Positions 31,988 to 44,408 are shown, numbered from the stretch's first letter. The stretch is 64,000 nt of DNA from Gnetum montanum (GCA_015680685.1 MNCI01009519.1:1339208-1403207), one strand, 5' to 3'. Program-made: numbers and translations. Notes: generated by a model from the sequence alone, not told the origin.

Positions 31988-33860
31988 TACCCCCATGACT
32001 GAATGAAAACTCATCCTCAAGTTCCTTACAAAATATTGGGAAGGTATGGGATTATTGACTAATTGACAATTGACGATGGAATGGGATGACAGACTCAACG
32101 TGCCCAATGAACAGATGAATAAGCATATTACAACATTAGTGTTCATGACCATTGTGGTGAACACTTGTACATAAATGACATCCAAGCCTTCATTTGGTAG
32201 CTTGAAGAGAAAGAGAGAGAGAGAAGATGAAGCATGGTGCCACCAATGCTGAGATTGTGCCTTTTGTTGTTTATCCATAGCCACGCCACCAAACTTTCTC
32301 CTTTCGTAAATGCTTCAGCTCTGGTCCATCCTGAGTGCTTCTTCCAAGCCCAGTCCATTTTTTTTATGATCGTCATCTACACACACAACACAATCATAAA
32401 TGAGCAAGGATAGATGAACCACAATGTAGTTGATTCCTTGCCTCGATATGAAGTGCATTGGTTGAGTTGTGGTTATGGCAGAAACTGGTTCAGAGATTTA
32501 TCACTGGTGACTACCCAAGGTGTAGGGGTTACAAAAATAGTAGAATGGAAAAAAATTAAAAAATTTGTGCCAAGGCCCCCATGAGTAAGAGCAAACCTCC
32601 AATAGCTATAAGATGGAAAAATATGAGGAACAAGAAAGATGGGAAAAAATAACAATGGTAATGCCAATAAAATGGATGTCATGGATGGGGATGAAACAAG
32701 AAATAATTGATTTCAAGAAATGTTTAAGGAAAATAAGTTCACAATTGCACAAAAAAGGAATGCCAGTGGGTCCTCCCCAAACCAGGCTCATGCCCTTTAT
32801 GCCCAAAAAAATCCACAAACCAAAGAGTCCATAGGATCTAGGAATGTCATTTGGAAGCAAGAGTTAAAGACTTACCCACAAGAATTCACCAAACAAAAAT
32901 AATGCATCAACCCAAAGTTGGACTAATGATAACATCAAAAATGAGGTGGAAAATGGAAAGAAAGATGAAGAGGAGAGAATGGAATGGAATCCCAAGAATA
33001 AGATTGTGTAAAGCCCCTTGTGTATTTCATGGTTAAGATGACTAAGTAGAAATCATTCTAAATCTAGACTCAAACCAACCACATTCAATGACCTCGCATT
33101 GATACACTTGGCCAATCCATCCTCTTAAAGCAAAAAGAATGCTTCCACAAAGAGTGACCACCATCGCAAGGAGAGTGAGATGGAGAAGCAGGAAGCAAGA
33201 AAGGGCCTTAATTAGAGGAAACCTTCAAGCATGGGTCACATGTCTTTCCAGTGCCATAACCAGTGCTTGTAGCCCATATTGCTTTATTATGTCTAAGGGG
33301 TGTGCCTTGAATTCTCACTTTTTTTTGTGTGAAAACCACACCATGCAAAGAACTATTTTTATTTACTCAGCTCTCTGATATTTGATTGATGGCCAAATGG
33401 TGGAAAACCTAAGAAAAAGCATCCAAGCACCCCAAGAGAATGGCTAGCACAAATGCATCGAATCCCCTTGAAGTCACACCCTATTCATCCTTTGAGTCTT
33501 TTCTTGGTTTGANGTTCTTTGCATGGTGTGGTTTTCACACAAAAAAAAGTGAGAATTCAAGGCACACCCCTTAGACATAATAAAGCAATATGGGCTACAA
33601 GCACTGGTTATGGCACTGGAAAGACATGTGACCCATGCTTGAAGGTTTCCTCTAATTAAGGCCCTTTCTTGCTTCCTGCTTCTCCATCTCACTCTCCTTG
33701 GGATGGNGTAAAACAAAAATAAGAAAAGTTGGAAAAAGGTGTAAAACAAAAATGTGTGAAGAAAAAACATGTAAAACAAAAATTTAAAAAGAACTGAGGG
33801 CCGAGAATGGTTAGCATAGGTGGCCATCTCCCCCATGACTAAGTTGGAAGGAGGAAATCT
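31988..33860 (-). other. 3' non-coding part of copy H
   Basis: It aligns with the stretch 39058-39625 (region 31988-32560) and with the gag-to-ORF2 spacer of the pol-less copies. No intact ORF. The first 300 bases near the polypurine tract translate to a tail ending NNPIPSQYFVRNLRMSFHSV, similar to the last codons of ORF2 in copies A0 and G. It includes the inverted repeat described separately. Confidence 0.5.
33161..33706. repeat. Near-perfect 193-bp inverted repeat with single Ns at one arm
   Basis: 33161-33353 and 33514-33706 are reverse complements with one mismatch seen. The right arm is bounded exactly by single Ns at 33513 and 33707. The same peptide can be read from both arms. The bounding Ns suggest a misplaced contig rather than biology. 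Confidence 0.9.
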
Positions 33861-35300
33861 ACAACAGTAAGCAAGGTTGTCCATAAACAGAGGTAGCATG
33901 TGTATTGGTCATCCTAAGCTCATGGAAAGGTTTGGTTTGTTGCACGTTGACCAAAAATTTCTTGTCCAAGCTCTTAGGTTTGTATATTGTCATGAACCCT
34001 GAAGGAAAGGTTGCATAAAATTTCTCTATGGTAGTGTAGTTAATTTGTGTACTAGCAATATTTTTACCTACATAGTGGATATAATAAAGATGCTTCTGGT
34101 CATCTAATTGTGTAAATATAGCTCCTAATACATAGTTGGACACGTCAGTCATAATATGGAATGGTTTAGACCAGTTAGGAGCTTGTAGAATGGGTGTTTC
34201 TACTAGCTTTTGTTTCACAGTTTGGAAAGATAATTTGCATTCCCTAGTCCATTCGAAAGGTACGTCCTTTTTCATTAATTCTACCAATGGTTTTACAACC
34301 TTTGAAAAGTTCTTAATAAATCTCCTATAGTAGCTAGTGTATCTAAGGAATGACTGAACAACTTTGATTTTTTTGAGGTCTACCTCTATCCCTGTGTGTG
34401 AGATTTTGTGCCCTAGTACTATGCCTTCTTGGATCATCAAATGGCTTCTCTACTAGTTGAGGCTCAAATTATTTTCTACACATCTTTTTAACACTTTCTC
34501 TAACCAGTCCAAGGCTTGATCAAAGTTTGCTCCATAAGTGGAGAAGTCATCCTTAGAGACCTCCACATTGTTTCCTATCTATTGTTGGAATATACTTAGA
34601 ACTAATCATTGAAATGTTGCAGGGGCATTGCACAAGCCAAATGACATCTATTTGTATGAAAATGTTCCCTAAGGACTGGTGAACGTAGTCTTAGCTTGGT
34701 CTTCTGGGGCTATTTTTATTTGGTTATATCTGCTATATCCATCTAGAAAAATATAATAGCAATGCCCTACGATGATGTCTAAGACTTGGTCAATAAATGG
34801 CAATGGGAAGTGATCTTTGAATGTTGCCATATTTAGTGCCCTGAAATATATGCACACCCTCCATTTACCTCCCTTTTTAGGCACAATAACTAAGGGGATA
34901 ACCCATTCGCTATTAGCAATGGGGTATATGAACCCAACTTTGAGAAGTTCAATTTCTTCCTTTACTACTTACTTCAGCTTTGGGTTCAAGTACCTCTATG
35001 GTTGTCTTCGAGGCTTCATGGAGGGGTCTATGTAAATCCTATGTTGGAATATCCTAGGACCTATTCTAATTAATTTGGGATATAACCAAGTGAAGGCTTT
35101 TGACCATTTATTTATTACCTTCAGTAGTTTCTCTTTTTTTGTGAAGCAAGCTTAGCGTTAATAATTATCGATTTTCCATTTTTAAGAAATGTGTATTCCA
35201 TACCAGTGGGCAATGATTTCAGCTAGAGGGGCTCCTGCTTAAATTTTTTAGGGATTTTCAACTTCCCTAGATGATATTTTCGAGGTTAAGACTTGGAAGT
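33860..35300 (-). pseudogene. pol: Athila-type reverse transcriptase and RNase H N-terminus
   Basis: RT: MPKKGGKWRVCIYFRALNMA, FKDHFPLPFIDQVLDI and IFLDGYSRYNQIKIAPEDQA (34884-34690), then SFGLCNAPATFQ. The catalytic box is degraded to VSKDDFSTYG, where FVDDFS is usual. Thumb/connection: VLGHKISHTGIEVDLKKI and SYYRRFIKNFSKVVKPLVEL (34440-34270). RNase H starts with FHIMTDVSNYVLGAI and stops after INYTTIEKFYAT (about 34010-33990). What follows is unrelated and no integrase is found. Stops and frame changes occur at about 34680, 34560 and 34440. The part above 34900 is poorly conserved spacer. Confidence 0.85.
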
Positions 35301-35476
35301 TGGCAGTGGACTTGCTCTAATGCATCTATGCTATCGATGTAAGTGCAAGTCAAACCCTCAATTGGTTCTATGCATATGAGTGAGCTGCTTTCTTCAACAA
35401 GTATCAGCCACTGGGTGCCTTCCTATCGTGTGGTTGCTACATATAGGCATCTTTGTATGTTGATCACTTGTGTGTA

Positions 35477-35900
35477 CTAATTGCATGCAAGCAATGTTAA
35501 ACTTTGCACAACCCATGACTTCTGTATACAATTATACCCTGTGTCGCTGTATGCGATGCATGGAACTTTCTTCTTCTTAATCTTTCTAAATGTGTTTTCC
35601 TTTGATATTTCCAGGGAAAGATCATGGATTCCTAGGCACACATCAACTATGCTTAGCCATGCTCTTCCCATTATGATTGGGAAGTCCCCCTTACCAGTGT
35701 TCACCTGAATCACTAGGAAGTTAGCTGGGTACAACCATCCACAAATAGTGGTAACAATGTCCTCCACTAGTCCCAATGGGATAGTGATCGACTGGTCGGC
35801 CAACTCTAAATGGATGTTGCTCTTTTTCAATGGAGGTAGGTTTGAGGCCTTGTACATTTCTTGTGAAATCAAGTTGACACTAGAACCTTAATTCAAAAGA
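35477..35900 (-). pseudogene. pro: Athila-type protease
   Basis: Retropepsin-like domain with the active-site region LLN-stop-GSSVNLIS (Asp expected; here Asn and a stop). It continues with LADQSITIPLGLVEDIVTTI, WLYPANFLVI and GDFPIIMGRAWL. The same sequence in element E is split by an insertion. A CIAYSDTGYNCIQKSW tail follows. Confidence 0.8.
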
Positions 35901-35999
35901 GCCTTGCATGGTTCATTTCTAGTGATTTGTAAATATATCATAGGACTCCTAGGATTAGAGAATTTCCTAGGAAGATGTCCAACTTTAATCCAATCGATG

Positions 36000-38263
36000 A
36001 TGGCATGTGTTAGCATGACCGTACCATATGCATTGAGTGCGATGGTTGGGTTGAAGGAGGCTCCAAAGTTTTGATTGATGCTGAGGCATCTAAAGAAATA
36101 GCCAATTGTGATTGCAAGGGCTTGGTTGGACTATTGGTTCTAAAGAAAGGTCTTTTCTTCATGTGGTTGTTGGAACCAACAGTAGGCTGAGAGTTAACAA
36201 CCCTTGTGGCATTACGTTGCTGCAGCTGAGTAGGGATTTCACCCTGCATAGCTAGAGCAAGTGGTAATGGAGCTATTGGTGAAATAAATGCATAAGAAGG
36301 ATGGTATGTTTGTGGAACATCACCCCAAGGAGGAGTCCTATAATACTCATGAACTTGGTAGTGAGGTTGAGGAGTAATGTAACCAGTAGAGTCACGTGGA
36401 GAGACTAGCTACTATACGTAATATCCATACAAGTCAGGTTGCCTATAAGGATATTGTTGCCTTAGTGGTGGCATTCCCCATGATTGTGGGTGCTGCCACT
36501 ATTGATATTGCTCAATCGGTTGTGGTGGAGTTCCATTGGGATAATATGTTAAGGGTTGGTGGAACTGTCTTGGGTTACCTTGGGGGTAAGGTAACCTTCG
36601 GGGTGTTTGTCATTTTTTCAATAATGGGTTGAGTGCATACATCCCAGACTCCTACAGATTTGAGATTATAGGGCAACATCCCTTAGGATAGTTACATTGT
36701 CATATCTTACATCCACTATCATTATCTATTTCTGAATCCACAACCTCTTCAATAATGATAACTTTTCCCTTACCCTTACTATGTGCATGTTCAGCTTCTC
36801 TCTTTTTTCTTTTCTCACTACCTTGCTCTCTAGACTCCTCTACTATTTTAAGAATACTTTGAAATCTATTATTTAGGGAATCCCACATTTGGTCTACATT
36901 TGCCAATACTTCTAATGTCAACTTTTGGATAGGTAAAGTTTTTCTATTCACCATCTCTTCGAGTGGTGACTCTTCTTCATCCTCACAAAATCTTACTCCT
37001 CTTTTCCAGAGGGAAGGATCTCGATTATACTCTTTTGCACTTTCTCTCTTCCATAGCTCACCTTCTTCCTTAGCAACTTGCTCCAATAGTCTTTGAATTT
37101 GATGGGACCTAAGCACAGATAGTCTTCCTTGGGCATAAGTCCCAAGGGTTCTTCTCATTTCATGCCTACGCCCATCTACAAGATGGTGCAGTTGATCCCT
37201 TTGTGAATAACCATGGCTAGGACAATGATGTAACAATGCATAGTATCGACCCATGGCAACATCCAAGGGTTCATGTCCTCCTGATTTCTAGCCTTGGATT
37301 TTCTTTCATAGGTTAGACACTCAAGAGTACATTTGGTATTTATCGTTGAACAATTCTAACATGGTACTCCACCTATGAATGGATTCCGGTTCTAAGGACT
37401 AGTACCATCTTTCCACTTCTTTAACTAGTGTCCATGGGAATAACTTAAGTTTTTGTCATTCGTTCTCTATGTTTTGTAAGGCACATGCATCATGGAATGC
37501 TTGTAAGTGATTCTGAGGATCAGCATTGTATTTCTCTTCAAATCGTGGGATGTAGTTCATATCTAATCTCTTGATCCTACTATCTTTCTAGTGCCTTGTT
37601 GAAATTCTAACAGCCTCAATTATGTCTAACAGACTTCGAGTAGCAAGTAGGGGTTCATCGTGATCATCTCGTCCATAGCATCTATGATGCCTACATTGTT
37701 CTCTACTCTCCCTTCTTCTATGTTATAATTCTCTAGAGTGCCCTCGTCCCCTTTCTTGGCTATTTCACCTATGAATTCCACTTTGCCTACCTTTATCCCC
37801 ATGGTCTTTTTCTTTATGACTACATCTAGATACTAAAGGAGAGGGTAAAGGAGATGATGAAGGTGAAGAAGAAGGAGAACCATCATCATGATGGTGTCTA
37901 CTACCTTCTCTTCGGCAGTCATGGCCTTGATCACAATTGCTATTAGAATGTCCACCTTTATCATGTGTCCATGTTCCTTTTTCGAATCCTTTGTGCCCAT
38001 GGGTATCAGAACCTAGGTTATGAATAGTGGAATGAAGGTTCTGATACACAACCCCTTGGCCAAAGTCAAGGGGGGAAACATCGTTGAGTGGGCGACTACT
38101 TGGGGTAGGTTCACCACCCTCATTTTTCCTTAAGACATGTGGGACATCTTGGGACCACTTACCCTTCAAAGATGTATGATGTCTCTCCTATTGCAAGTCC
38201 CTTTGATGTTGTGCCTTAGTGGGATAGTATTCTCTCAAGTCATGGTCTTGCACAACATATTCT
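36000..38263 (-). pseudogene. gag: Athila-type gag of copy H
   Basis: The N-terminal part (38169-37765) is rich in His, Ser, Asp and Arg (GSRHHHDDGSPSSSPSSSPL). Capsid blocks: DMNYIPRFEEKYNADPQNHL, LKLFPWTLVKEVERWYQSLE, and the 188-codon open stretch 37266-36700. That stretch has MGRYYALLHHCPSHGYSQRD and RRTLGTYAQGRLSVLRSHQI and continues into a charged Lys/Glu region ending EEVVDSEIDND. The C-terminal part (36249-36010) is Gln/Pro-rich. Several stops lie between these pieces. It is the closest pol-bearing match to the gag of the pol-less elements. Its 5' end lies in or next to the gap at 38264. Confidence 0.85.
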
Positions 38264-38610
38264 NNNNNNNNNNNNNNNNNNNNNNNNNNNNNNNNNNNNN
38301 NNNNNNNNNNNNNNNNNNNNNNNNNNNNNNNNNNNNNNNNNNNNNNNNNNNNNNNNNNNNNNNNNNNNNNNNNNNNNNNNNNNNNNNNNNNNNNNNNNNN
38401 NNNNNNNNNNNNNNNNNNNNNNNNNNNNNNNNNNNNNNNNNNNNNNNNNNNNNNNNNNNNNNNNNNNNNNNNNNNNNNNNNNNNNNNNNNNNNNNNNNNN
38501 NNNNNNNNNNNNNNNNNNNNNNNNNNNNNNNNNNNNNNNNNNNNNNNNNNNNNNNNNNNNNNNNNNNNNNNNNNNNNNNNNNNNNNNNNNNNNNNNNNNN
38601 NNNNNNNNNN
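38264..38610. other. Assembly gap of 347 N
   Basis: Unknown sequence. By comparison with other copies it should hold the gag start, leader, primer site and part of R-U5 of copy H. Confidence 1.
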
Positions 38611-39057
38611 AAATGCTAATCATTACAAGGTTACCAAGCATTACGCACATGCTCAAAGCAATCGTACTGAGTGTATTTACTTAGGAGAGTTGTAGGGTGA
38701 GAGAGCATTAATTAACTAAGAAATCATTTAGTAACTGTAATTAACATTAATTAATATATTTTGGATGCTGCAAGGTTTATCATAAAGTTCATCTTTATTG
38801 CTGTACACGAAGTGTGCTAAGGTACACAATGCTCGAATAAATATCTATTCACTTTATGACTCCTACTATGAGTACACAGAAATAATTCTAACTCTGGGAG
38901 GAAGAAAGGGCAAGAGTTCAGCTAAGGGACTAACTATCTAATTACAAAACCAAGTGTGCCCACCTCTTATTTATAGTCAAGGAGGTAGGTCCTGATATCG
39001 AGTATTTGACATCGCATGGTAGGATCTGATATCGTGGCCCGATATCGCGGTTCATCA
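38611..39057 (-). repeat. Athila-type LTR, partly in the gap, shared by two internal regions
   Basis: The plus end TTCATCA at 39051-39057 is followed by a polypurine tract (TAGCCCCATGACTAAATG) of another internal region, while copy H's gag lies on the other side. This is the same shared-LTR layout as at 2036-3136. TATA region near 38966; GATATC elements at about 38994-39047. Confidence 0.75.
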
Positions 39058-39625
39058 TAGCCCCATGACTAAATGAAAACTCGTCCTCAAGTTCTTTATA
39101 AAATATTGCGAAGGTATGGGATTATTGACTAATTGACAACTAAAGGTGGACCGGGATGACAGACTCAATGTGCCCAATGAACAGATCAATAAGAATATTA
39201 CAACATTAGTGTTCATGATTATTGTGGTGAACACTTGTACATAAATGATATCCAAGCCTTTATTTGGTAGCTTGAAAAGAAAGAGAGAGAGAGAAGATGA
39301 ACCATGATGCCACCAATGCTAAGATTGTGCCTTCCATTGTTTATCCATAGCCACACCACCAAACTTGCTCCTTTCACAAATGCTCCAATTCTGGTCCATC
39401 CTGAGTGCTTCTTCCAAGCCCAATCCATTATTTGTATAATTGTCATTTGCATACACAACATAGTCACAAATGAGCAAGGATAGATAAACCACAATGCAGT
39501 TGATACCTTGCCTCAATATGAAGTGCATTGGCTAAGTTGTGGTTATGGCAGAAACTAGTTTAGAGATTTATCACTGGTGACTACCCAAGGTGTAGGGGTT
39601 AGGAAAATAGTAGAATGGAAAAAAG
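39058..39625 (-). mobile_element. Athila-type internal 3' part, cut off by Tat copy D
   Basis: It aligns base by base with 31988-32555 (GAGCAAGGATAGATRAACCA, TCACTGGTGACTACCCAAGG). The match stops after GTAGAATGGAAAAAA at about 39625, where Tat pol sequence begins. Confidence 0.75.
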
Positions 39626-41110
39626 AGCAATCAATCTAGAATCCCTAGATCTAGATCCATCCTCTTATACTAACTTAATAGCCTCCACTCAGGAAATATC
39701 AGACTGGCCTAAAAATGTGGCTAAGACTTTAGATCTAGAGGCCAATAATATCACTGAAGACCCTCTTGTTAAAGTCCCCATTACTACATCTAGTGGTGAA
39801 AATAGAACATTGAAATTAAGTGCCCTACTGGACTCACAACTTGTCAGTGACATCACTCAAGTACTGAAAGACAATATAAAAATATTCACATGGTCATATA
39901 CCGACATGCTAGGATTAGACCCTCAAATCGTCCAACACAACATCATTCTTAATGAAAAAGTCAAACCGATGAACCAAAAAGCATGAAAGGTTAGACCTAA
40001 GGTGGCGTTAGTAGTTCGTGCTAAAATCACAAAGCTCTACCAACCCAGTTTCATTTGAGTTGTTGACTATTTCAACTGGGTATCAAACATTTTTGTAGTC
40101 CCTAAGAAGAATGATAGTATACGTATATGCATTGACTTCTGTGATCTCAACATAGCCACTATAAAGGATGACTTCAGCATCAATCAACTTATTGACACAA
40201 CTGTTGGGCATGCACTATTATCCTTTATGGAAGGATTTTCAGGATACAATCAAATAATAATCAACCCAAAACATCAACTCCGAACAACCTTTATGACACC
40301 TTGGGGTACATTCTGCTATACGATGATGCCATTTGATCTTAAATATACAGGAGCTACATATCAACGAGCAATGACATATATATTTAGTGATTACATGCTC
40401 AATTTGCTTAATGATTATGTTGACAACATTGTAGTTAAATCTAAAACAACTGAAGAACATGCAAAAGATCTAGATTTAGTGCTTAAATGTTGTCTCAAAC
40501 ATGACCTCAAACTCAATCCAAAGAAGTTTCTTTGGTGTTAAAATGGGCAAAATGCTCAGCTTCGTAGTCTCTGAAACAAGGATATGAGTAGATCCCGACA
40601 AGGTTAAGGCAATAATTAACATGCAACCACCAAAAAACCTTACTAAACTACATGGTCTACAAGGTAGGCTGCAATTTATTAGACATTTTATCCAAAAATT
40701 ATGGATAATTTGAGTCCCATGCAACACCTTCTATGAAAGAATGTGCATTTCCAATGAACATAGCAGTGTTAGGAGGCATTCGAGAACATAAAGCAAGAGC
40801 TAGTTCAACTGCTGACAATTTATCCCCCACAAAGCGATAAACCTTTCTACATCTACCTCGCAACCTCTAATTCTTCCATTGCATTGATGCTTTGCCAAAA
40901 ATGTAAAGATGGAATCGAGATCCCCATTTATTACTTAAGCCACACTCTAATCGCCTATGGACAATGATACAATGATGTGAAGAAATTATGCCTTGCCCTT
41001 ATCTTCTCTTTGAAGAAATGGTGGCATTATCTCTTCCGTAATCAAGTCTATATCATTTGCAAGAATAATGTGCTATGAGCCATCACTAATAATATTAACG
41101 AGTCGAGTAG
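39626..41110 (+). pseudogene. pol: Tat reverse transcriptase and first RNase H
   Basis: The RT lead-in ITQVLKDNIKIFTWSYTDML is followed by KNDSIRICIDFCDLNIA, FMEGFSGYNQI and MTPWGTFCYTMMPFDLKYTG (40227-40541). The catalytic box is DYVDNIVVKS, so the second Asp of YVDD is Asn. The connection (LHGLQGRLQFIRHFI) and RNase H (YLATSNSSIALML, IEIPIYYLSHTLIAY) run to about 41110. Stops lie at about 39984, 40058, 40541, 40733 and several later places. Inactive. Confidence 0.85.
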
Positions 41111-41119
41111 GATAACTAG

Positions 41120-41830
41120 ATGGAAAGCATCGTAGAGTTTGACCTACACTATGTTGCCCAATACTCCACAAAAGGTCAAGCGATAGTCACGCAGTTAACT
41201 GTCTTGCCAACACATGATCAAACAATGATTAATCCCAAATTCTTAGATGAGAATGTTAATAGTATAGATGCCATACCTAATAACTACAAGGAAGTCCTTT
41301 ATTTCGATGGAGCTTCAACTTCTCGAGGAGGAAGTGTTGCGGCCATTTTAACATATCCTTCCAGAGCAATCCAACCCTTCACCTACCGATTAACTTTTCC
41401 CTACACCAATAACATGGTAGAATACAAAGGTCTTCTTAGAGGTCTTCGGGCAGCATTGACTTTAGGAATCGCACATCTTGTAGTTCGAGGTGATTCACAG
41501 CTAGTCATTAATCAAGCCACGGAAGTTTACGCATGCAAAGCTCTCCATTTGCAACCATATTGTGATTTGACCAAACATCTACTGAAGCAATTAGTAGACA
41601 TGGATATATAGCATGTCCCTAGAAGCGAAAACACTATTGCCAATGCACTTACTATGCTGGCCCTAAACATGACACCTGAAATGTTCCATGCGTTGTCTAG
41701 TTCTAAAAAAAATTGTGTCGAACCTATAATCGATGCTCTCAATGAAATGCCTATAGCATCTATTAGCACAACACATGTAATAAAATGGTACGATGACATA
41801 AAAGAGTACCTTCTATGAGGGGAACCTCCA
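41120..41830 (+). pseudogene. pol: Tat archaeal-type RNase H (second RNase H)
   Basis: A 163-codon open stretch holds the extra RNase H typical of Tat/Ogre elements. EVLYFDGASTSRGGSVAAIL (first acidic residue), TNNMVEYKGLLRGLRAAL (Glu) and LVVRGDSQLVINQATEVY (second Asp) keep the catalytic acids. The stop at 41609-41611 falls where Trp or Gln would be expected (DMDI-stop-HVPRSENTIANAL). The domain continues beyond it to about 41700. Confidence 0.85.
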
Positions 41831-41889
41831 CAACATTTGACAAATGCACAAAAGGACGTCATGCAAAAACGCTCTTGGCAATAAACGTT

Positions 41890-43023
41890 AATAGGAGACA
41901 CCTTGTGTTGCAAATCCTATGAAGGCATTCTGTTGATGTGTGTTAGTAGCATCAACGGTCAAACGATTGTAGAACAAGTCCACAAAGGACTTTGTGGGGG
42001 CACATAGCACCCAAAGTAATGGCAACAACGATTAGGCACTTGGGCTACTACTGGCCACACATGGAGTACGATTGCTTCTCCAAGGTTAGGACATGTGACA
42101 TTTGCCAAAGGCATGGTAACCTAATACATGTGCCACCTAACAAATTGCACATAACATAAATCACATGGTCATTCCAAAGATTGGGATTAGACTTAATTGG
42201 ACAAATAATGCCATCATCCTCCACAAGACATAGCTTCATTATCACAACAACTAAATACTTCACAAAATGGGTAGAAGCTATTCCCCTTAGGAAGACCACT
42301 TCTAAACACGTTTGCAATTTCATAATAGAGAACATCATGACCTATTTTGGTATCCCGATGACCATCATTACTAACAATGGACCACAGTTTAGTAGTACAG
42401 ATACTAAAAGCTTCTATGAAAACCTAGGTATTAAACATGCATTCTCGTCACCTTACTACCCACAGAGCAATGGTAAAGCAGATGCTACAAACAAAACTAT
42501 CATCATGGTGCTCAAAACGATGTTAAATCAGAGCAAGAGGTGATGAGAAAAATAATTAGTCTATACATTATGGGCATATAGAACGAAACATCAAACATCT
42601 ACAGGTAAAACTTCATATAGTCTTGTATACGGATCTAAAGCTGTTTTACCTTTGGAGTTATAGGTTCCCTCATTGTGGATAGCTCTCTCAGGCCTCCTTA
42701 ATGAAAGCCAAAGAAATGAACTATGCATTACTGACCTTGACTTGATGGAGGAGGAACATGTATGAACACTTGATTAGATCGAGTGGTATCAAAAGTAACA
42801 ACGACAATGACATAAACACAATATACATAAGTGCCTGATTAAGGAAGGATACCTAGTCCTTAAGGTCATCCATGAAGATCTAGATAAATTCTCAGCTAAC
42901 TGGAAAGGGCCTTACTTAGTCACCTAGGCATATAATAATGGAGCATTCAAACTTGCTAACATGGATGGGAACGAGTTTGCTAATCCCACAAATCACATGT
43001 ACCTGAAGTAGTACTATCTCTGA
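41890..43023 (+). pseudogene. pol: Tat integrase
   Basis: The zinc-binding part ends YDCFSKVRTCDICQRHG. The core has RLGLDLIGQI (first Asp kept) and KWVEAIPLRKT. TNNGPQFSST has the second catalytic Asp as Asn, and SNGKADATNK has the catalytic Glu as Asp. The C-terminal end reads GPYLVT, NGAFKLANMDGNEF and a final LK-stop-YYL before TGA 43021-43023, the usual end of Tat pol. With two of three DDE residues changed it could not catalyse integration. Confidence 0.85.
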
Positions 43024-43037
43024 TGAACTTGAGATAC

Positions 43038-43320
43038 GTAATGGTCCTGGCATCACGACCTAAAACTAATGCCATAGAACGGTCTTGGGGCTATGACTTG
43101 AAACTAGCACCATAGAGTATCCTGGAGCCATGACAGTGAACTAACACCATAGAGCTCTGTCCACTAAGACTCTAAACTGGTTTGCCTCTTCACAGTCTGC
43201 TACGACCATAAACTAGCAATGCACTATCTGCTACAATACTAAACTGGCACCGTCCAAAGGGTTATGACCTGAAACTAACCCATAATAGTCTGCTAAGACT
43301 ATAAATTGGTGGCATCACCA
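43038..43320 (+). repeat. Short 37-bp-type tandem array after the Tat integrase
   Basis: About three copies related to the 17242-17539 unit (GGTCCTGGCATCACGACCTA, then AAACTAATGCCATAGAA), followed by looser TCTGCTAAGACTATAAA units. It is the unexpanded counterpart of copy C's array. Confidence 0.75.
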
Positions 43321-44408
43321 ACAACCAGGTAATACTTGAAAAGATATGTTGCTGCAATTGGTTGTACGTGTTCCACAAAAGTTTGCTACATAATTTGTCT
43401 CACAAACCCTGATGAAGCTGATGTTGTCCATGATTCTGTCTACTTTAGAATTGCACATGGTGGCTCTATCTCCTTGGTTGTTTTCAACTTTAAAGTACTT
43501 AGTTAACCAAATCATTTGTGGTTTTCTTGTCTTCTCAGAGTTTTGTTTGCAAGATGACATGCCTGAGGTGTTCATGCATAGATGCACTTCATCATGACGA
43601 CAAGGTAACACATTCCTCCTGATGCACACAACTGGGTCAATCAATCCATTCATAAGTACATTCCTGACTTCTGATACATTCTCTATTCCCCATCATGTTT
43701 CCCTTATCCTATTCAATTACACCCCCTTGATACATTCTACTCATCCCAAAACTCTCGATACACTATTGAACACTATGATTCTCTAAGCAGTTGCAACGCA
43801 AAACATGGTACACGGTAAATGATACAAATGCAAGCGCATGAGCATGAGTATAGCACTGAAAGCAAGCTCTTCCAAAAAAGAGACACAAAAACAAAACAAA
43901 AAACAAAAAGATCAAAGAGAAAAATGCATAGAAAAGGTCTTCATGACCTTGTTAACATCACAGACCAAAGACCATTGGCTCTTCTCATACAAACCCTGGG
44001 TAGGAAGGTAATTTTCTTAGAAAAATAGTTACACTTATGTCTCAAATGATCATGTTGCACATCATCACGTGGCTTTGGCTATTTATAACAAGCTCTTGCA
44101 AACACTCTACAAGAATCTTGTTTCTCCAAAGAACGCACCTCCTATGTCTTGGCTCCTACGTCTGCCAAACACTGGCTATTGACAAGGACTAAAACATGGC
44201 TTGTTCATGTGAGAGCATTCCTCTACCTCAATTCCAATAGCAATTATAACCCTTGATCAACTCCTGATTCCCCCCAATTACAACCAATCCCCTTGCATCT
44301 TGAGCTGCACTTCCCCAATCCCATGTACTTTTGAACATGGTGCGATGACATCCAGCCAAGGGCCGATGGACAATGCTTGGTACTTGGTTGATCATGATGT
44401 TTTGTACT
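43321..44408 (+). other. Conserved 3' region of Tat copy D
   Basis: It aligns with 17755-18828. The possible short peptide ends CLQDDMPEVFMHRCTSS at 43597. No other ORF is shared with copy C. Confidence 0.5.

Larger units (their letters stand above)
31765..39057 (-). mobile_element. Athila-type element with gag, protease and RT (copy H)
   Basis: On the minus strand: LTR 38611-39057, gap, gag 36000-38263, protease 35477-35900, spacer, RT and the start of RNase H 33860-34884, non-coding 3' part 31988-33830, truncated LTR 31765-31987. Integrase is missing and RNase H stops early. The 3' part aligns with the pol-less elements (A-rich tract 33715-33795, the TGAAGTCACACCCTATTCATC block near 33465). 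It is one of the pol-bearing relatives that could have supplied enzymes to the pol-less copies. Confidence 0.8.

Noticed and set aside
31985-32376. Minus-strand open frames of 99 and 77 codons repeated at 39055-39494
   Set aside because: Their likeness is explained by duplicated element DNA. The frames overlap each other and the polypurine tract, so there is no sign of selection for protein.
33139-33899. Two opposite open frames coding the same peptide (RRVRWRSRKQERALI...)
   Set aside because: They are the two arms of the inverted repeat, and the minus one crosses Ns. No related protein family is recognised.
38137-38656. Open frames of 138 and 160 codons
   Set aside because: Nearly all their codons are N from the assembly gap.
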